A stretch of DNA of 6,130 nucleotides from Kiritimatiellales bacterium (GCA_021734595.1 JAIPIO010000236.1:1-6130), one strand, 5' to 3'. Shown: positions 1 through 5,879, counted from the stretch's first letter. Notes: generated from the sequence alone by a model not told the origin. Numbers and translations are program-made.

Positions 1-391
1 GCGTGCTGTTCAACTGGATCGTCAACACCCCGTTTTTCGCGCAGTTGTTGCGGAAGATGTCGGCAAACCCCGGCACCTCGCCTTCAGCCGGGGCAATCAC
101 TACCTTGGAGCCCTGCTGCGCAACGGCCCATACCGCATGCTCACGGCTGGAACCGCAACCGAAGTTGTTGCGACCGATAAGGATGGTTGCGCCCTTGGTC
201 TTCGGCTGGTTCAGGATAAAGTCGGGATTATCCGACCCGTCCGCATTGTAGCGCCATTCCGAAAAAAGCGCCGGACCGAATCCGCTGCGCTGGATAGACT
301 TGAGATACTCCTTGGGAATCAAAGCATCCGTGTCGATATTTGCACGGTCAACCGCGCACACCGTTCCTGTAAATGTCTCGAACTTATCCAT
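1..391 (-). CDS. leuD: 3-isopropylmalate dehydratase small subunit, 3' end cut off by the window edge
   Basis: Small (swivelling-domain) subunit of isopropylmalate isomerase. With LeuC it converts 2-isopropylmalate to 3-isopropylmalate in cytoplasmic leucine synthesis. The 130 visible codons match the N-terminal two thirds of LeuD (about 200 residues in E. coli). Visible motifs are NIDTDALIPK (residues 18-27), FGCGSSREHA (77-86, the substrate-binding hallmark), KVVIAP (96-101) and FADIFRNNCAKNG (109-121). The ATG at 391 shares its A with the leuC TAA stop (TAATG). An AAGGGAG ribosome site lies 8 nt upstream, inside the end of leuC, so the two subunits should be made in step. Compared with E. 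coli LeuD as I recall it, there is a short insertion, AEGEVPG, between the IAP and FADIF motifs. The family identification is firm. The C-terminus lies outside the window, so completeness cannot be judged. Confidence 0.96.
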   Translation of the reverse strand, partial: MDKFETFTGTVCAVDRANIDTDALIPKEYLKSIQRSGFGPALFSEWRYNADGSDNPDFILNQPKTKGATILIGRNNFGCGSSREHAVWAVAQQGSKVVIAPAEGEVPGFADIFRNNCAKNGVLTIQLNST

Positions 392-1791
392 TATACCAAC
401 TCCCTTACATCTACAAATTTTCCGGCGATAGCCGCTGCTGCCGCCATGACGGGACTGACCAGATGCGTACGACCGCCGCGTCCCTGCCGACCTTCAAAGT
501 TGCGGTTTGATGTCGAAGCGCAACGTTCGCCCTGGGCAAGCTTGTCGGGATTCATCGCCAGACACATGCTGCAGCCCGCATAGCGCCACTGCGCTCCCGC
601 TTCGTGGAAGATGCGGTCGAGGCGTTCCTGTTCAGCCTGGTAGCGGACTTTTTCCGAACCCGGGACAACGAGTACACGCAGACCGTCCGCCACTTTTTTG
701 CCTTTCATGATCGCCGCCGCCGCACGGAGGTCTTCGATGCGTCCGTTGGTGCAACTGCCGATAAACACGGTGTCCACCTTGATATCGGTCATCTTAGTGC
801 CCGACTCCAGCCCCATGTATTTGAGCGCATTCGTTACATCGTCAGGGCCGTATTCCTTAACCCCGTCCAGCGCCGGCACTGAACCGGTTACATCCGTGAC
901 CATCCCCGGACTGGTGCCCCAGGTGACCTGCGGCGCGAGCTCGTTCACATCGATGGTGATGGATTTATCGAATACCGCATCTTTATCGCTAAAAAGTGTT
1001 TTCCAGTACCCGACCAGTTTTTCGAGTTCACCATCTTTAGGCGCAAACGGACGGTCCTCCGCCGTTATGTAGTCGATGGTTGTCTGATCCGGAGCAATCA
1101 ATCCGGCGCGTGCTCCCGCTTCAATCGCCATATTGCAGACGGTCATGCGCCCTTCCATGGAGAGCGCTTCAATGGCTTCGCCGCAGAATTCAAAGGCGCA
1201 GCCCGTTCCGCCGGCGGTGCCGATCTCGCCGATGAGCTTAAGCACCATGTCTTTGGCGGTGACTCCCGGTTGGAGTGTTCCTGTGAACTCAACCTTGAAA
1301 CTCTGCGGTTTCTTCTGCCGCAACGTCTGCGTGGCGAGTACGTGCTCCACTTCCGAGGTTCCGATACCGAAAGCAATGGCGCCGAACGCACCGTGCGTGG
1401 CGGTATGCGAGTCGCCGCACACAATCGTGGTGCCGGGCAGTGTGATGCCCTGCTCCGGTCCGATAATATGCACAACGCCCTGCTTGTCGGATTCCATGCC
1501 ATAGAACGTGATGTTGTTGTCGGCACAGTTGTCGGCCAACGCATCCACCTGCGCCTTGGCAATTGGATCCGTGATTTCCGTGCGACTGTCCGTCGGCACA
1601 TTGTGGTCCGTCGTGGCAAACGTCAGCTCCGGGTGCCGGACCTTGCGCTTCTGCAGGCGGAGGCCTTCAAATGCCTGCGGACTGGTTACTTCATGCACGA
1701 GGTGGCGGTCGATATACAGCAACACTTCGCCGTCGGAAAGTTCCTTGGCAACGTGCCTGTCCCATATTTTGTCGAATAGTGTCTTTTTCAT
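391..1791 (-). CDS. leuC: 3-isopropylmalate dehydratase large subunit
   Basis: Aconitase-family large subunit of isopropylmalate isomerase, carrying the [4Fe-4S] cluster and most of the active site; it pairs with LeuD. The length, 466 residues, equals that of E. coli LeuC. The N-terminus (YIDRHLVHEVTSPQAFEGL, residues 27-45) and VCGDSHTATHGAFG (124-137) are textbook LeuC. The cluster ligands are C347 (GSCTNGR), C407 and C410 (GCSMCLAMNPD), the same numbering as in E. coli. The tail carries ERCASTSNRNFEGRQG (422-437). All catalytic landmarks are intact. The start is forced: an in-frame TAA sits four codons before the ATG at 1791. No Shine-Dalgarno sequence precedes it, and a strong promoter lies immediately upstream (separate entry), so translation is probably from a nearly leaderless message. 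It overlaps leuD by 1 nt. It lies 77 bp downstream of fumC, so read-through from fumC could add to its own promoter. Confidence 0.98.
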   Translation of the reverse strand: MKKTLFDKIWDRHVAKELSDGEVLLYIDRHLVHEVTSPQAFEGLRLQKRKVRHPELTFATTDHNVPTDSRTEITDPIAKAQVDALADNCADNNITFYGMESDKQGVVHIIGPEQGITLPGTTIVCGDSHTATHGAFGAIAFGIGTSEVEHVLATQTLRQKKPQSFKVEFTGTLQPGVTAKDMVLKLIGEIGTAGGTGCAFEFCGEAIEALSMEGRMTVCNMAIEAGARAGLIAPDQTTIDYITAEDRPFAPKDGELEKLVGYWKTLFSDKDAVFDKSITIDVNELAPQVTWGTSPGMVTDVTGSVPALDGVKEYGPDDVTNALKYMGLESGTKMTDIKVDTVFIGSCTNGRIEDLRAAAAIMKGKKVADGLRVLVVPGSEKVRYQAEQERLDRIFHEAGAQWRYAGCSMCLAMNPDKLAQGERCASTSNRNFEGRQGRGGRTHLVSPVMAAAAAIAGKFVDVRELV

Positions 1792-1796
1792 AATGG

Positions 1797-1830
1797 TGCG
1801 CGATTATATGCACCGCCTTAACGCGTGCAA
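1797..1830 (-). promoter_or_regulatory. leuCD sigma70-type promoter with internal dyad, almost abutting the start codon
   Basis: On the minus strand TTGCAC (1830-1825) is followed by a 16-bp spacer and a perfect TATAAT (1808-1803). The usual start distance puts +1 at about A1797, leaving a leader of about 6 nt (ACCATT) before the leuC ATG at 1791. The interval between the boxes carries an inverted repeat, TGCAC-N11-GTGCA (1829-1809), which could be a repressor site; this part is inference. The match to consensus is very good, but no transcript data are available here. Confidence 0.7.
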
Positions 1831-1868
1831 GGATTTCATGAATCTAATTATGGAAAACAGCGGGATTC

Positions 1869-3245
1869 CTACAGGTTCGGTTCGGTAGACCTTGCAAGCA
1901 GCGCTTCCAGATCGTCAACGGGCATCAGATCACTCCCGACAACCAGTTCCTTGAGTGTTTTACCGGTCTTCAGCGACTCCTTCACCAATTGAGCCACACG
2001 ATCATAGCCCAGCACCGGGTTCAGAATCGTCGGCAGTCCGGCGCTGATTTCAAAGTTCCGGTTGCAGACCGCTTCGTTGGCGGTTATGCCGGACACGCAT
2101 TTATCCGCCAGCATCACGCAGGTTCGCGTAAGTATCTTGATGGATTTCACCAGGTTGGTTCCCACCAGTGGCATGTGCGTATTGAGTTCAAGCTGCCCGG
2201 CCGCGCACGCCATGGAAACCGCCGCATCATTGCCAACCACCTGCATGCAGGCCATGTTGGCGGCTTCGCAGATGCTCGGGTTGATTTTTCCCGGCATGAT
2301 CGATGAGCCCGGCTCGACTGCGGGCAGGCTTATTTCAGCCAAGCCGGTATTCGGTCCCGAGCTGAGCAGGCGCAGATCGTTTACAATTTTGATGAGATCC
2401 AGTGCCAGCAGTTTCAATGCGGAGGACATTCCGCCCATGTCCGTCAGGAACTGGGTGATCTCTATGCCGTTTTCCGCCACTTGGTAATCCCCGCCGGTGG
2501 ATTCATTCAGTTCCGCAATAACCAAGTCGCGGAATGACGGTTTGGTATTGATGCCGGTACCCACGGCATTCCCCCCCACGCCCAGTTCCAGCAGCGAACT
2601 GTGCGCGATTTCCAAACGCCACAGATCCTTCTCCAACGCCCGCGCCCAGGCGCCGAACTCCTGTCCCAGTGTAACCGGCACGGCGTCCTGCAAATGCGTG
2701 CGGCCGCTTTTCCGGACATTGGAAAATTCGTCCGCCTTGCTTTCCAATGCCTGGAAAAGATTTTCCAATGCCTGGAAAAGTTCCCCCCCCTGCTCCACCG
2801 CAGCCACGCGGATCGCCGACGGGAAAATATTGTTCGTCGACTGTCCTTTGTTCACGTCGTCGTTCGGATGCACCAATGCGCGGTCGCCCGGATGACTGCC
2901 CAGCTCCGCGCACGCCGTATTGGCAATCACCTCGTTCACATTCATGTTGGATGATGTGCCGGAACCCGCCTGGAAGACATCAATTGGGAACTGGTCTTCA
3001 AAACCGCCCTTCAGGATCTTTTCGCAGGCCACCGCGATCGCATCCGCCTTGTCGTCCGCCAGCAGACCGAGTTTGCGGTTGGCCTTGGCGCAGGCGTACT
3101 TGAGCTTCACCATTCCGTAAACAAGCTCAAGCGGCAGGGGCTCACCCGCCACATTAAAATTTTCCAGTGAACGGCAAGTGTGTATACCGTAGTACGCGTT
3201 TTTCGGAACCTCTTTTTCGCCGAGCGAGTCCTTTTCAATTCTCAT
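1869..3245 (-). CDS. fumC: class II fumarate hydratase / aspartate ammonia-lyase family enzyme
   Basis: Homotetrameric, cofactor-free lyase of the fumarase/aspartase superfamily, which adds or removes water (malate) or ammonia (aspartate) at fumarate in the cytoplasm. It has 458 residues, a normal family length. Visible motifs are AGSGTSSNMNVNEVIAN (93-109), HPNDDVNKGQSTN (126-138), GRTHLQDAVP (181-190, catalytic relay T183-H184) and the mobile-loop signature GSSIMPGKINP (313-323, catalytic serine). The GSGT and HPNDDVN segments are FumC-like. The start (RIEKDSLGEKEVPKNAYYGIHT) and C-terminal GITANEAVC resemble aspartases, so substrate is not certain; I prefer fumarase. Residue 139 is Asn where relatives usually have Asp (STND). 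The ATG at 3245 overlaps the toxin stop by 4 nt, with GAGG 7 nt upstream. The gene contains three copies of a palindromic repeat and two long G tracts (G8, G7 in the sense strand). No terminator is visible after the TAG at 1869-1871. Confidence 0.93.
   Translation of the reverse strand: MRIEKDSLGEKEVPKNAYYGIHTCRSLENFNVAGEPLPLELVYGMVKLKYACAKANRKLGLLADDKADAIAVACEKILKGGFEDQFPIDVFQAGSGTSSNMNVNEVIANTACAELGSHPGDRALVHPNDDVNKGQSTNNIFPSAIRVAAVEQGGELFQALENLFQALESKADEFSNVRKSGRTHLQDAVPVTLGQEFGAWARALEKDLWRLEIAHSSLLELGVGGNAVGTGINTKPSFRDLVIAELNESTGGDYQVAENGIEITQFLTDMGGMSSALKLLALDLIKIVNDLRLLSSGPNTGLAEISLPAVEPGSSIMPGKINPSICEAANMACMQVVGNDAAVSMACAAGQLELNTHMPLVGTNLVKSIKILTRTCVMLADKCVSGITANEAVCNRNFEISAGLPTILNPVLGYDRVAQLVKESLKTGKTLKELVVGSDLMPVDDLEALLARSTEPNL
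2708..2726. repeat. degenerate copy of the TTTTCCA-N5-TGGAAAA palindrome inside fumC
   Basis: The plus strand reads TTTTCCGGACATTGGAAAA, 17 of 19 bases identical to the copy at 6043-6061. In the fumC sense direction it is inverted relative to the two neighbouring copies and is read in another frame (EFSNVRKS, residues 173-180). It lies directly before the conserved GRTHLQDA motif. Confidence 0.75.
2740..2779. repeat. two tandem copies of the palindrome inside fumC, 21-bp period
   Basis: Copies at 2740-2758 (18 of 19 matches) and 2761-2779 (exact) read TTTTCCAATGCCTGGAAAA on the plus strand. In the fumC sense direction this is TTTTCCAGGCATTGGAAAA, with 7-bp arms around GGCAT. The period of 21 bp keeps the frame and gives FQALENL-FQALES (residues 157-169). 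The segment aligns without a gap to the corresponding helix of E. coli FumC, so it has not lengthened the protein. Confidence 0.9.
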
Positions 3246-3676
3246 TTCATTTCCTCGTTTTCCACTTCCGCTAAATACTGTGATGCCGATAATATGCGGA
3301 TACCCCGATAGCTTCCAAGCGGCAAGAGATGTTTTTTATCGCCCGAAACAACCACGTCGGCACCGGCCGTCACCGCGCAGGCCAAAACAGCCTCATCGGA
3401 CGGGTCGTTTGGGATAACCGTTTCTCCCAACGGCTTTGGTTCAACAAGTACAGCGATGTCAACCACATCCCTCAAAATTTGCCTTGGAGTTAATTCCGCT
3501 ACATTCAACAACGCTTTGAATTTCGGACGATGAAGCACTCCGTTAAGTTCGGCAACAAGGGTTTTTGAAATGAATAATTTATCCCGTCCTGCCAGAACCC
3601 TTTCAACTACCCTATGGGGAGCGCCGTTCCACAGATAGCCGGAAAGGCAATTGGTATCGCAAACAATATGGTTCAC
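3242..3676 (-). CDS. PIN-domain toxin of a type II toxin-antitoxin pair
   Basis: A 144-residue PIN-domain protein of the single-domain family annotated as putative toxin component (COG1569-like). Such proteins are Mg2+-dependent ribonucleases, neutralised by their partner antitoxin. The expected acidic residues are visible: D7 in VCDTN, E43 in LVAELNGVL, D91 and D94 in NDPSDEAVLACA, and D113 in VVSGDKKHLL. The C-terminal IRILSASQYL is also typical. The start is GTG at 3676, which overlaps the antitoxin stop TGA (GTGA). An ATG start is absent at this point, and MNHIVCDTN is the expected PIN N-terminus. The 3' end overlaps the ATG of fumC by 4 nt, an unusual partner for a toxin. The RNA target cannot be read from the sequence. 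All the acidic positions are kept, so the toxin looks active and not decayed. Confidence 0.9.
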   Translation of the reverse strand: MNHIVCDTNCLSGYLWNGAPHRVVERVLAGRDKLFISKTLVAELNGVLHRPKFKALLNVAELTPRQILRDVVDIAVLVEPKPLGETVIPNDPSDEAVLACAVTAGADVVVSGDKKHLLPLGSYRGIRILSASQYLAEVENEEMK

Positions 3677-3966
3677 CGCTTGAGCCTGTTGTTTTGCACA
3701 CGATGAACCTCATGGATGATCTCATCCAGATCCTCTTCTGTAATCATTTCGGATGCCCCCGATGATTGAAACCGTTCCTGAATTTCCTTAAATGTCAGCG
3801 GTTTTTCATCCTCCACCTTCGGATAGGTAGTCTTTTCTTTTAATGGAACTATTCTGAATGCAGGTTTTGAGTTGCGCACTACGATGAATGATTCCCCGTT
3901 TTCCGCACGGTTTGCCACCGAAGCCAGTGACGTGCGTATGTCCTGCATTGAAATAAGCTTTTCCAT
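3673..3966 (-). CDS. Phd/YefM-type antitoxin
   Basis: A 97-residue protein whose first 45 residues have the prevent-host-death fold signature. MEKLISMQDIRTSLASVANRA is the start and GESFIVVRNSKPAFRIVPL follows (residues 24-42). Proteins of this family bind their own operator through the N-terminal domain and clamp the toxin with a flexible acidic C-terminal half. Here that half would be EDEKPLTFKEIQERF and EEDLDEIIHEVH, followed by a basic tail, RVQNNRLKR. The ATG at 3966 has CGGAG/GGAG 7 nt upstream. It is the first gene of the unit and overlaps the toxin by 4 nt, the usual antitoxin-first order. Autoregulation through the palindrome at 3989-4006 is inferred. Confidence 0.9.
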   Translation of the reverse strand: MEKLISMQDIRTSLASVANRAENGESFIVVRNSKPAFRIVPLKEKTTYPKVEDEKPLTFKEIQERFQSSGASEMITEEDLDEIIHEVHRVQNNRLKR

Positions 3967-3981
3967 AACATATCTCCGTAT

Positions 3982-4019
3982 CTTTTACCATACGGTACTC
4001 CGTATGAAATTTGTGTCAA
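3982..4019 (-). promoter_or_regulatory. possible promoter of the toxin-antitoxin-fumC unit
   Basis: A perfect -35 hexamer, TTGACA, reads on the minus strand at 4019-4014. The -10 element is unclear. TATGGT (3992-3987) is 21 bp away, too far for a standard promoter. TGG-TAAAAG (3989-3982) resembles an extended -10. Either choice would place the palindrome between or over the promoter elements, as expected for an autoregulated unit. The exact elements are unsure. Confidence 0.35.
3989..4006. promoter_or_regulatory. candidate antitoxin/toxin operator palindrome
   Basis: CATACGG-TACT-CCGTATG is a perfect inverted repeat with 7-bp arms and a 4-bp centre, 23 bp upstream of the antitoxin ATG. A third half-site, CCGTAT, occurs at 3976-3981, just upstream of the ribosome site. 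Position and symmetry fit the autorepression site of a Phd/YefM system; binding is inferred. Confidence 0.6.
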
Positions 4020-4026
4020 TCCGATT

Positions 4027-4066
4027 GTTTCCAAGGGTCGTAAAGGTTTTTTCAAGGGTTGGAACC
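4027..4066. repeat. two diverged palindrome copies with 21-bp period, between recN and the antitoxin
   Basis: CAAGGGT occurs at 4032-4038 and 4053-4059, exactly 21 bp apart. Each sits in a diverged version of the palindrome frame: GTTTCCAAGGGTCGTAAAG (4027-4045) and TTTTTCAAGGGTTGGAACC (4048-4066). The arms are related to those in fumC but the centres differ. The spacing equals that of the tandem in fumC. This occupies the spot where a recN terminator would be expected, but I see no stem followed by a U tract. Confidence 0.5.
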
Positions 4067-4070
4067 TGAG

Positions 4071-5747
4071 CTACAGCGCGAGATTTTGTTGATCAAGCAT
4101 CTCTTTGGCGTGCTGAAGCGTTACGTTTGTCAAGTTTTTACCGCCAAGCATGCGGGCGATTTCGTCCGGGCGGTCGGTTTCGTCAAGCAGCTTCACCTCG
4201 GTGTAGGTGCGCCCATCCTGAACGCTTTTCGACACCGCCAAATGCGTGGTGCCATACGCCGCAACCTGCGGCAGATGCGTGATGCTGATCAACTGGTGAT
4301 GCTCGGCCACCTGTGCCAGCTTACGACCCACCGACCCGCCGATCTCGCCGCCGACATTGGCGTCGATCTCGTCGAAGACCAGCACCGGAATGCGGTCGTG
4401 CCGCGCCAGCACCGCCTTGGTGGCGAGCATGACGCGGGATATTTCACCGCTCGAGGCTATCGTCCGCAACGGCCGCATATCCTCGCCGGCATTGGGTGCA
4501 AATCCAAACTCGATTTCATCCAGCCCGGAGGGGCCCGGCTCGGAGGGAATCAGTTGCACATCAAAGAAACCGTGCTCGAAGCCGAGATCAACCAGTTCCT
4601 TCGTGATGCATTCGGAGAGGTGGTCGGCCACGTTTTCGCGCAGTTTTCTCAGCTTCAAGCCGACCGTTTCCACTTCGCTGCGTATGGCAGCCAGCTCCTG
4701 ATCCAATTCAGCGCGTTTTTCACCACGCCCGCGCAGCTCCTTTAACTGTTCCCGGGAGCGCTCGCAGTTTTCCAGTATATTCACAACCTCGGGACCGTAT
4801 TTTCGTTTCAGTGTTCGATAGAGTGTCAGCCGGTCGTCGAGCCACTGCATCCGTTCGGGGCTGGCGTCGATCCCGGCAGCCGAACCTTCGATGGAACGGG
4901 GCACATGCTGCACCTGGGTGATGGCGCTTTCAATTTGATCGTGCCACTCCTGTGCTTCCGGCATCAGCTTGATCAGCTGGTTCAGGTTCCGTTGGGCTGC
5001 CGCGAGACTTTCGAATGCGCAGGTCTCCTCCCCGTCAGTCAGGGCACCCATCACGCCGTTGGCCAGCTCAATCACCTGCTGTGAATTGGAGATGAGGCTG
5101 TGCTCTTCCTCAACCTGAGCCTCTTCATCCGCGTTGAGCTTGGCGTTTTCGATCTCCTTGACGCGGTAACTCAGAAACTCGATCTGCTGCGCGATGTCGT
5201 CATCGCTGCCGCTGCTCAACTCGTCGATCTGCTTCTGGATATCCCTCAAACGGTTGTAGATTTTGCCGTAATCTTCACGCGCCTCCTCCACCTGCCCGAA
5301 CGCGTCGAGAATGGCGAGCTGTGTCGATGTATTCAAAAGCGATTGGTGGTCGTAGGGTCCGTGCATATCAACCAGCACATTGCCCAGCCGCTTCAACACC
5401 TGAACCGTGACCGACTCATCGTTGACCAGCGTTTTCCCGGCGGTTTCCGAGATCATGCGGCGGATGACCAGCAGTCCACCCTCGCAGGGCTCCATGCCGA
5501 TCTCCTCCAGCACCTCGTTTACATCCGTGGCATCCTCCAGTTCGAACTCCGCATAGACCATGCAGGAGGTTTCCCCGGTGCGGATCATGGATTTATCCGC
5601 CCGTTCCCCCAGTAGCAGGCGCAACGCACCGATCAGCAACGATTTGCCCGCGCCGGTTTCGCCGGTGATCACGTTCAGTCCGCTATTGAAAGCGACCTGC
5701 ACATCATCCACCAGCGCCAGATTCCTGATTTTCAGTATTCTAAGCAT
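4071..5747 (-). CDS. recN: DNA repair protein RecN
   Basis: SMC-like ATPase that acts early in repair of DNA double-strand breaks, with RecA, on the nucleoid. It has 558 residues, the usual family size. Walker A is GETGAGKS (29-36). The ABC signature is SSGEISRVMLATKAV (432-446), Walker B is VLVFDEID (455-462), and the H-loop region is ISITHLPQVAAYGTTHLAVSK (488-507). Long charged coiled-coil arms fill about residues 155-230 and 320-385. The motif normally written HGQHxHQ reads HGPYDHQ here (129-135). The first ATG (5747) gives the classic N-terminus MLRILKIRNLALVDDV, although the ribosome site is weak (GGA 8-10 nt upstream). I see no LexA-type box upstream, so SOS control is not supported from this sequence. 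It is 104 bp upstream of the antitoxin on the same strand. Confidence 0.98.
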   Translation of the reverse strand: MLRILKIRNLALVDDVQVAFNSGLNVITGETGAGKSLLIGALRLLLGERADKSMIRTGETSCMVYAEFELEDATDVNEVLEEIGMEPCEGGLLVIRRMISETAGKTLVNDESVTVQVLKRLGNVLVDMHGPYDHQSLLNTSTQLAILDAFGQVEEAREDYGKIYNRLRDIQKQIDELSSGSDDDIAQQIEFLSYRVKEIENAKLNADEEAQVEEEHSLISNSQQVIELANGVMGALTDGEETCAFESLAAAQRNLNQLIKLMPEAQEWHDQIESAITQVQHVPRSIEGSAAGIDASPERMQWLDDRLTLYRTLKRKYGPEVVNILENCERSREQLKELRGRGEKRAELDQELAAIRSEVETVGLKLRKLRENVADHLSECITKELVDLGFEHGFFDVQLIPSEPGPSGLDEIEFGFAPNAGEDMRPLRTIASSGEISRVMLATKAVLARHDRIPVLVFDEIDANVGGEIGGSVGRKLAQVAEHHQLISITHLPQVAAYGTTHLAVSKSVQDGRTYTEVKLLDETDRPDEIARMLGGKNLTNVTLQHAKEMLDQQNLAL

Positions 5748-5751
5748 TGTG

Positions 5752-5782
5752 TATTCCAGATATTGACACGGGATATTCCAGA
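5752..5782. repeat. 9-bp direct repeat in the recN / exported-protein divergent intergenic region
   Basis: TATTCCAGA occurs at 5752-5760 and again at 5774-5782, a 22-bp period (about two helical turns), just upstream of the recN start. It could be a tandem binding site for a regulator of either divergent gene. It shares TTCCA with the arms of the palindromic repeat family but lacks the second arm. Function is unknown. Confidence 0.4.
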
Positions 5783-5825
5783 AATCCGCCCGTTTCTACA
5801 AGCCTGCATGATAAACTATTCTTGA

Positions 5826-5842
5826 TTTTCTATGTCTGGAAA
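5826..5842. repeat. possible decayed copy of the palindrome upstream of the exported-protein gene
   Basis: TTTTCTATGTCTGGAAA resembles TTTTCCAATGCCTGGAAA with one base missing and further substitutions. It lies in the non-coding leader region. Alone it would not be noticed; it is listed because good copies are present elsewhere in the window. Confidence 0.3.
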
Positions 5843-5869
5843 CCATTTTCTGTGCCGTCTAGTCGATAC

Positions 5870-5874
5870 AGGAG
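5870..5874 (+). promoter_or_regulatory. ribosome binding site deciding the start of the exported-protein gene
   Basis: AGGAG, 5 nt before the ATG at 5880. An in-frame ATG at 5832 would add 16 residues (MSGNHFLCRLVDTGDK). It has no comparable ribosome site and would push the signal peptide away from the N-terminus, so 5880 is preferred. Confidence 0.75.
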
Positions 5875-5879
5875 ATAAG

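Noticed and set aside
1809..1868. Terminator between fumC and leuC
   Set aside because: No GC-rich stem with a U tract; only an AT-rich short dyad around GATTCATGAAATC.
2708..2779. CRISPR-like array
   Set aside because: Copies are 19 bp, almost directly abutting, without unique spacers, and lie inside a conserved coding sequence.
2503..2913. Long minus-strand alternative frame inside fumC containing FPGIGKSFPGIGK
   Set aside because: It is out of frame with a full, well-conserved enzyme; the repeated peptide merely reflects the palindrome tandem.
3806..3991. 61-codon minus-strand frame overlapping the antitoxin
   Set aside because: It is a shadow frame of the antitoxin gene and its promoter, with no plausible protein features.
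3967..4070. Rho-independent terminator after recN
   Set aside because: The inverted arms here are short and mismatched and are followed by A, not U, in the transcript; they fit the repeat family better.
5763..5768. Perfect TTGACA on the plus strand as promoter of the exported-protein gene
   Set aside because: No acceptable -10 hexamer lies 15-19 bp downstream; the sequence there is CG-rich (CCGCCC).
5849..5871. CTGT...ACAG pair as a LexA box
   Set aside because: The half-sites are 14 bp apart; the LexA box requires 8.
5832..5879. Upstream in-frame ATG as start of the exported protein
   Set aside because: No ribosome site there, and it would put 16 polar residues before the signal peptide; AGGAG fits 5880.
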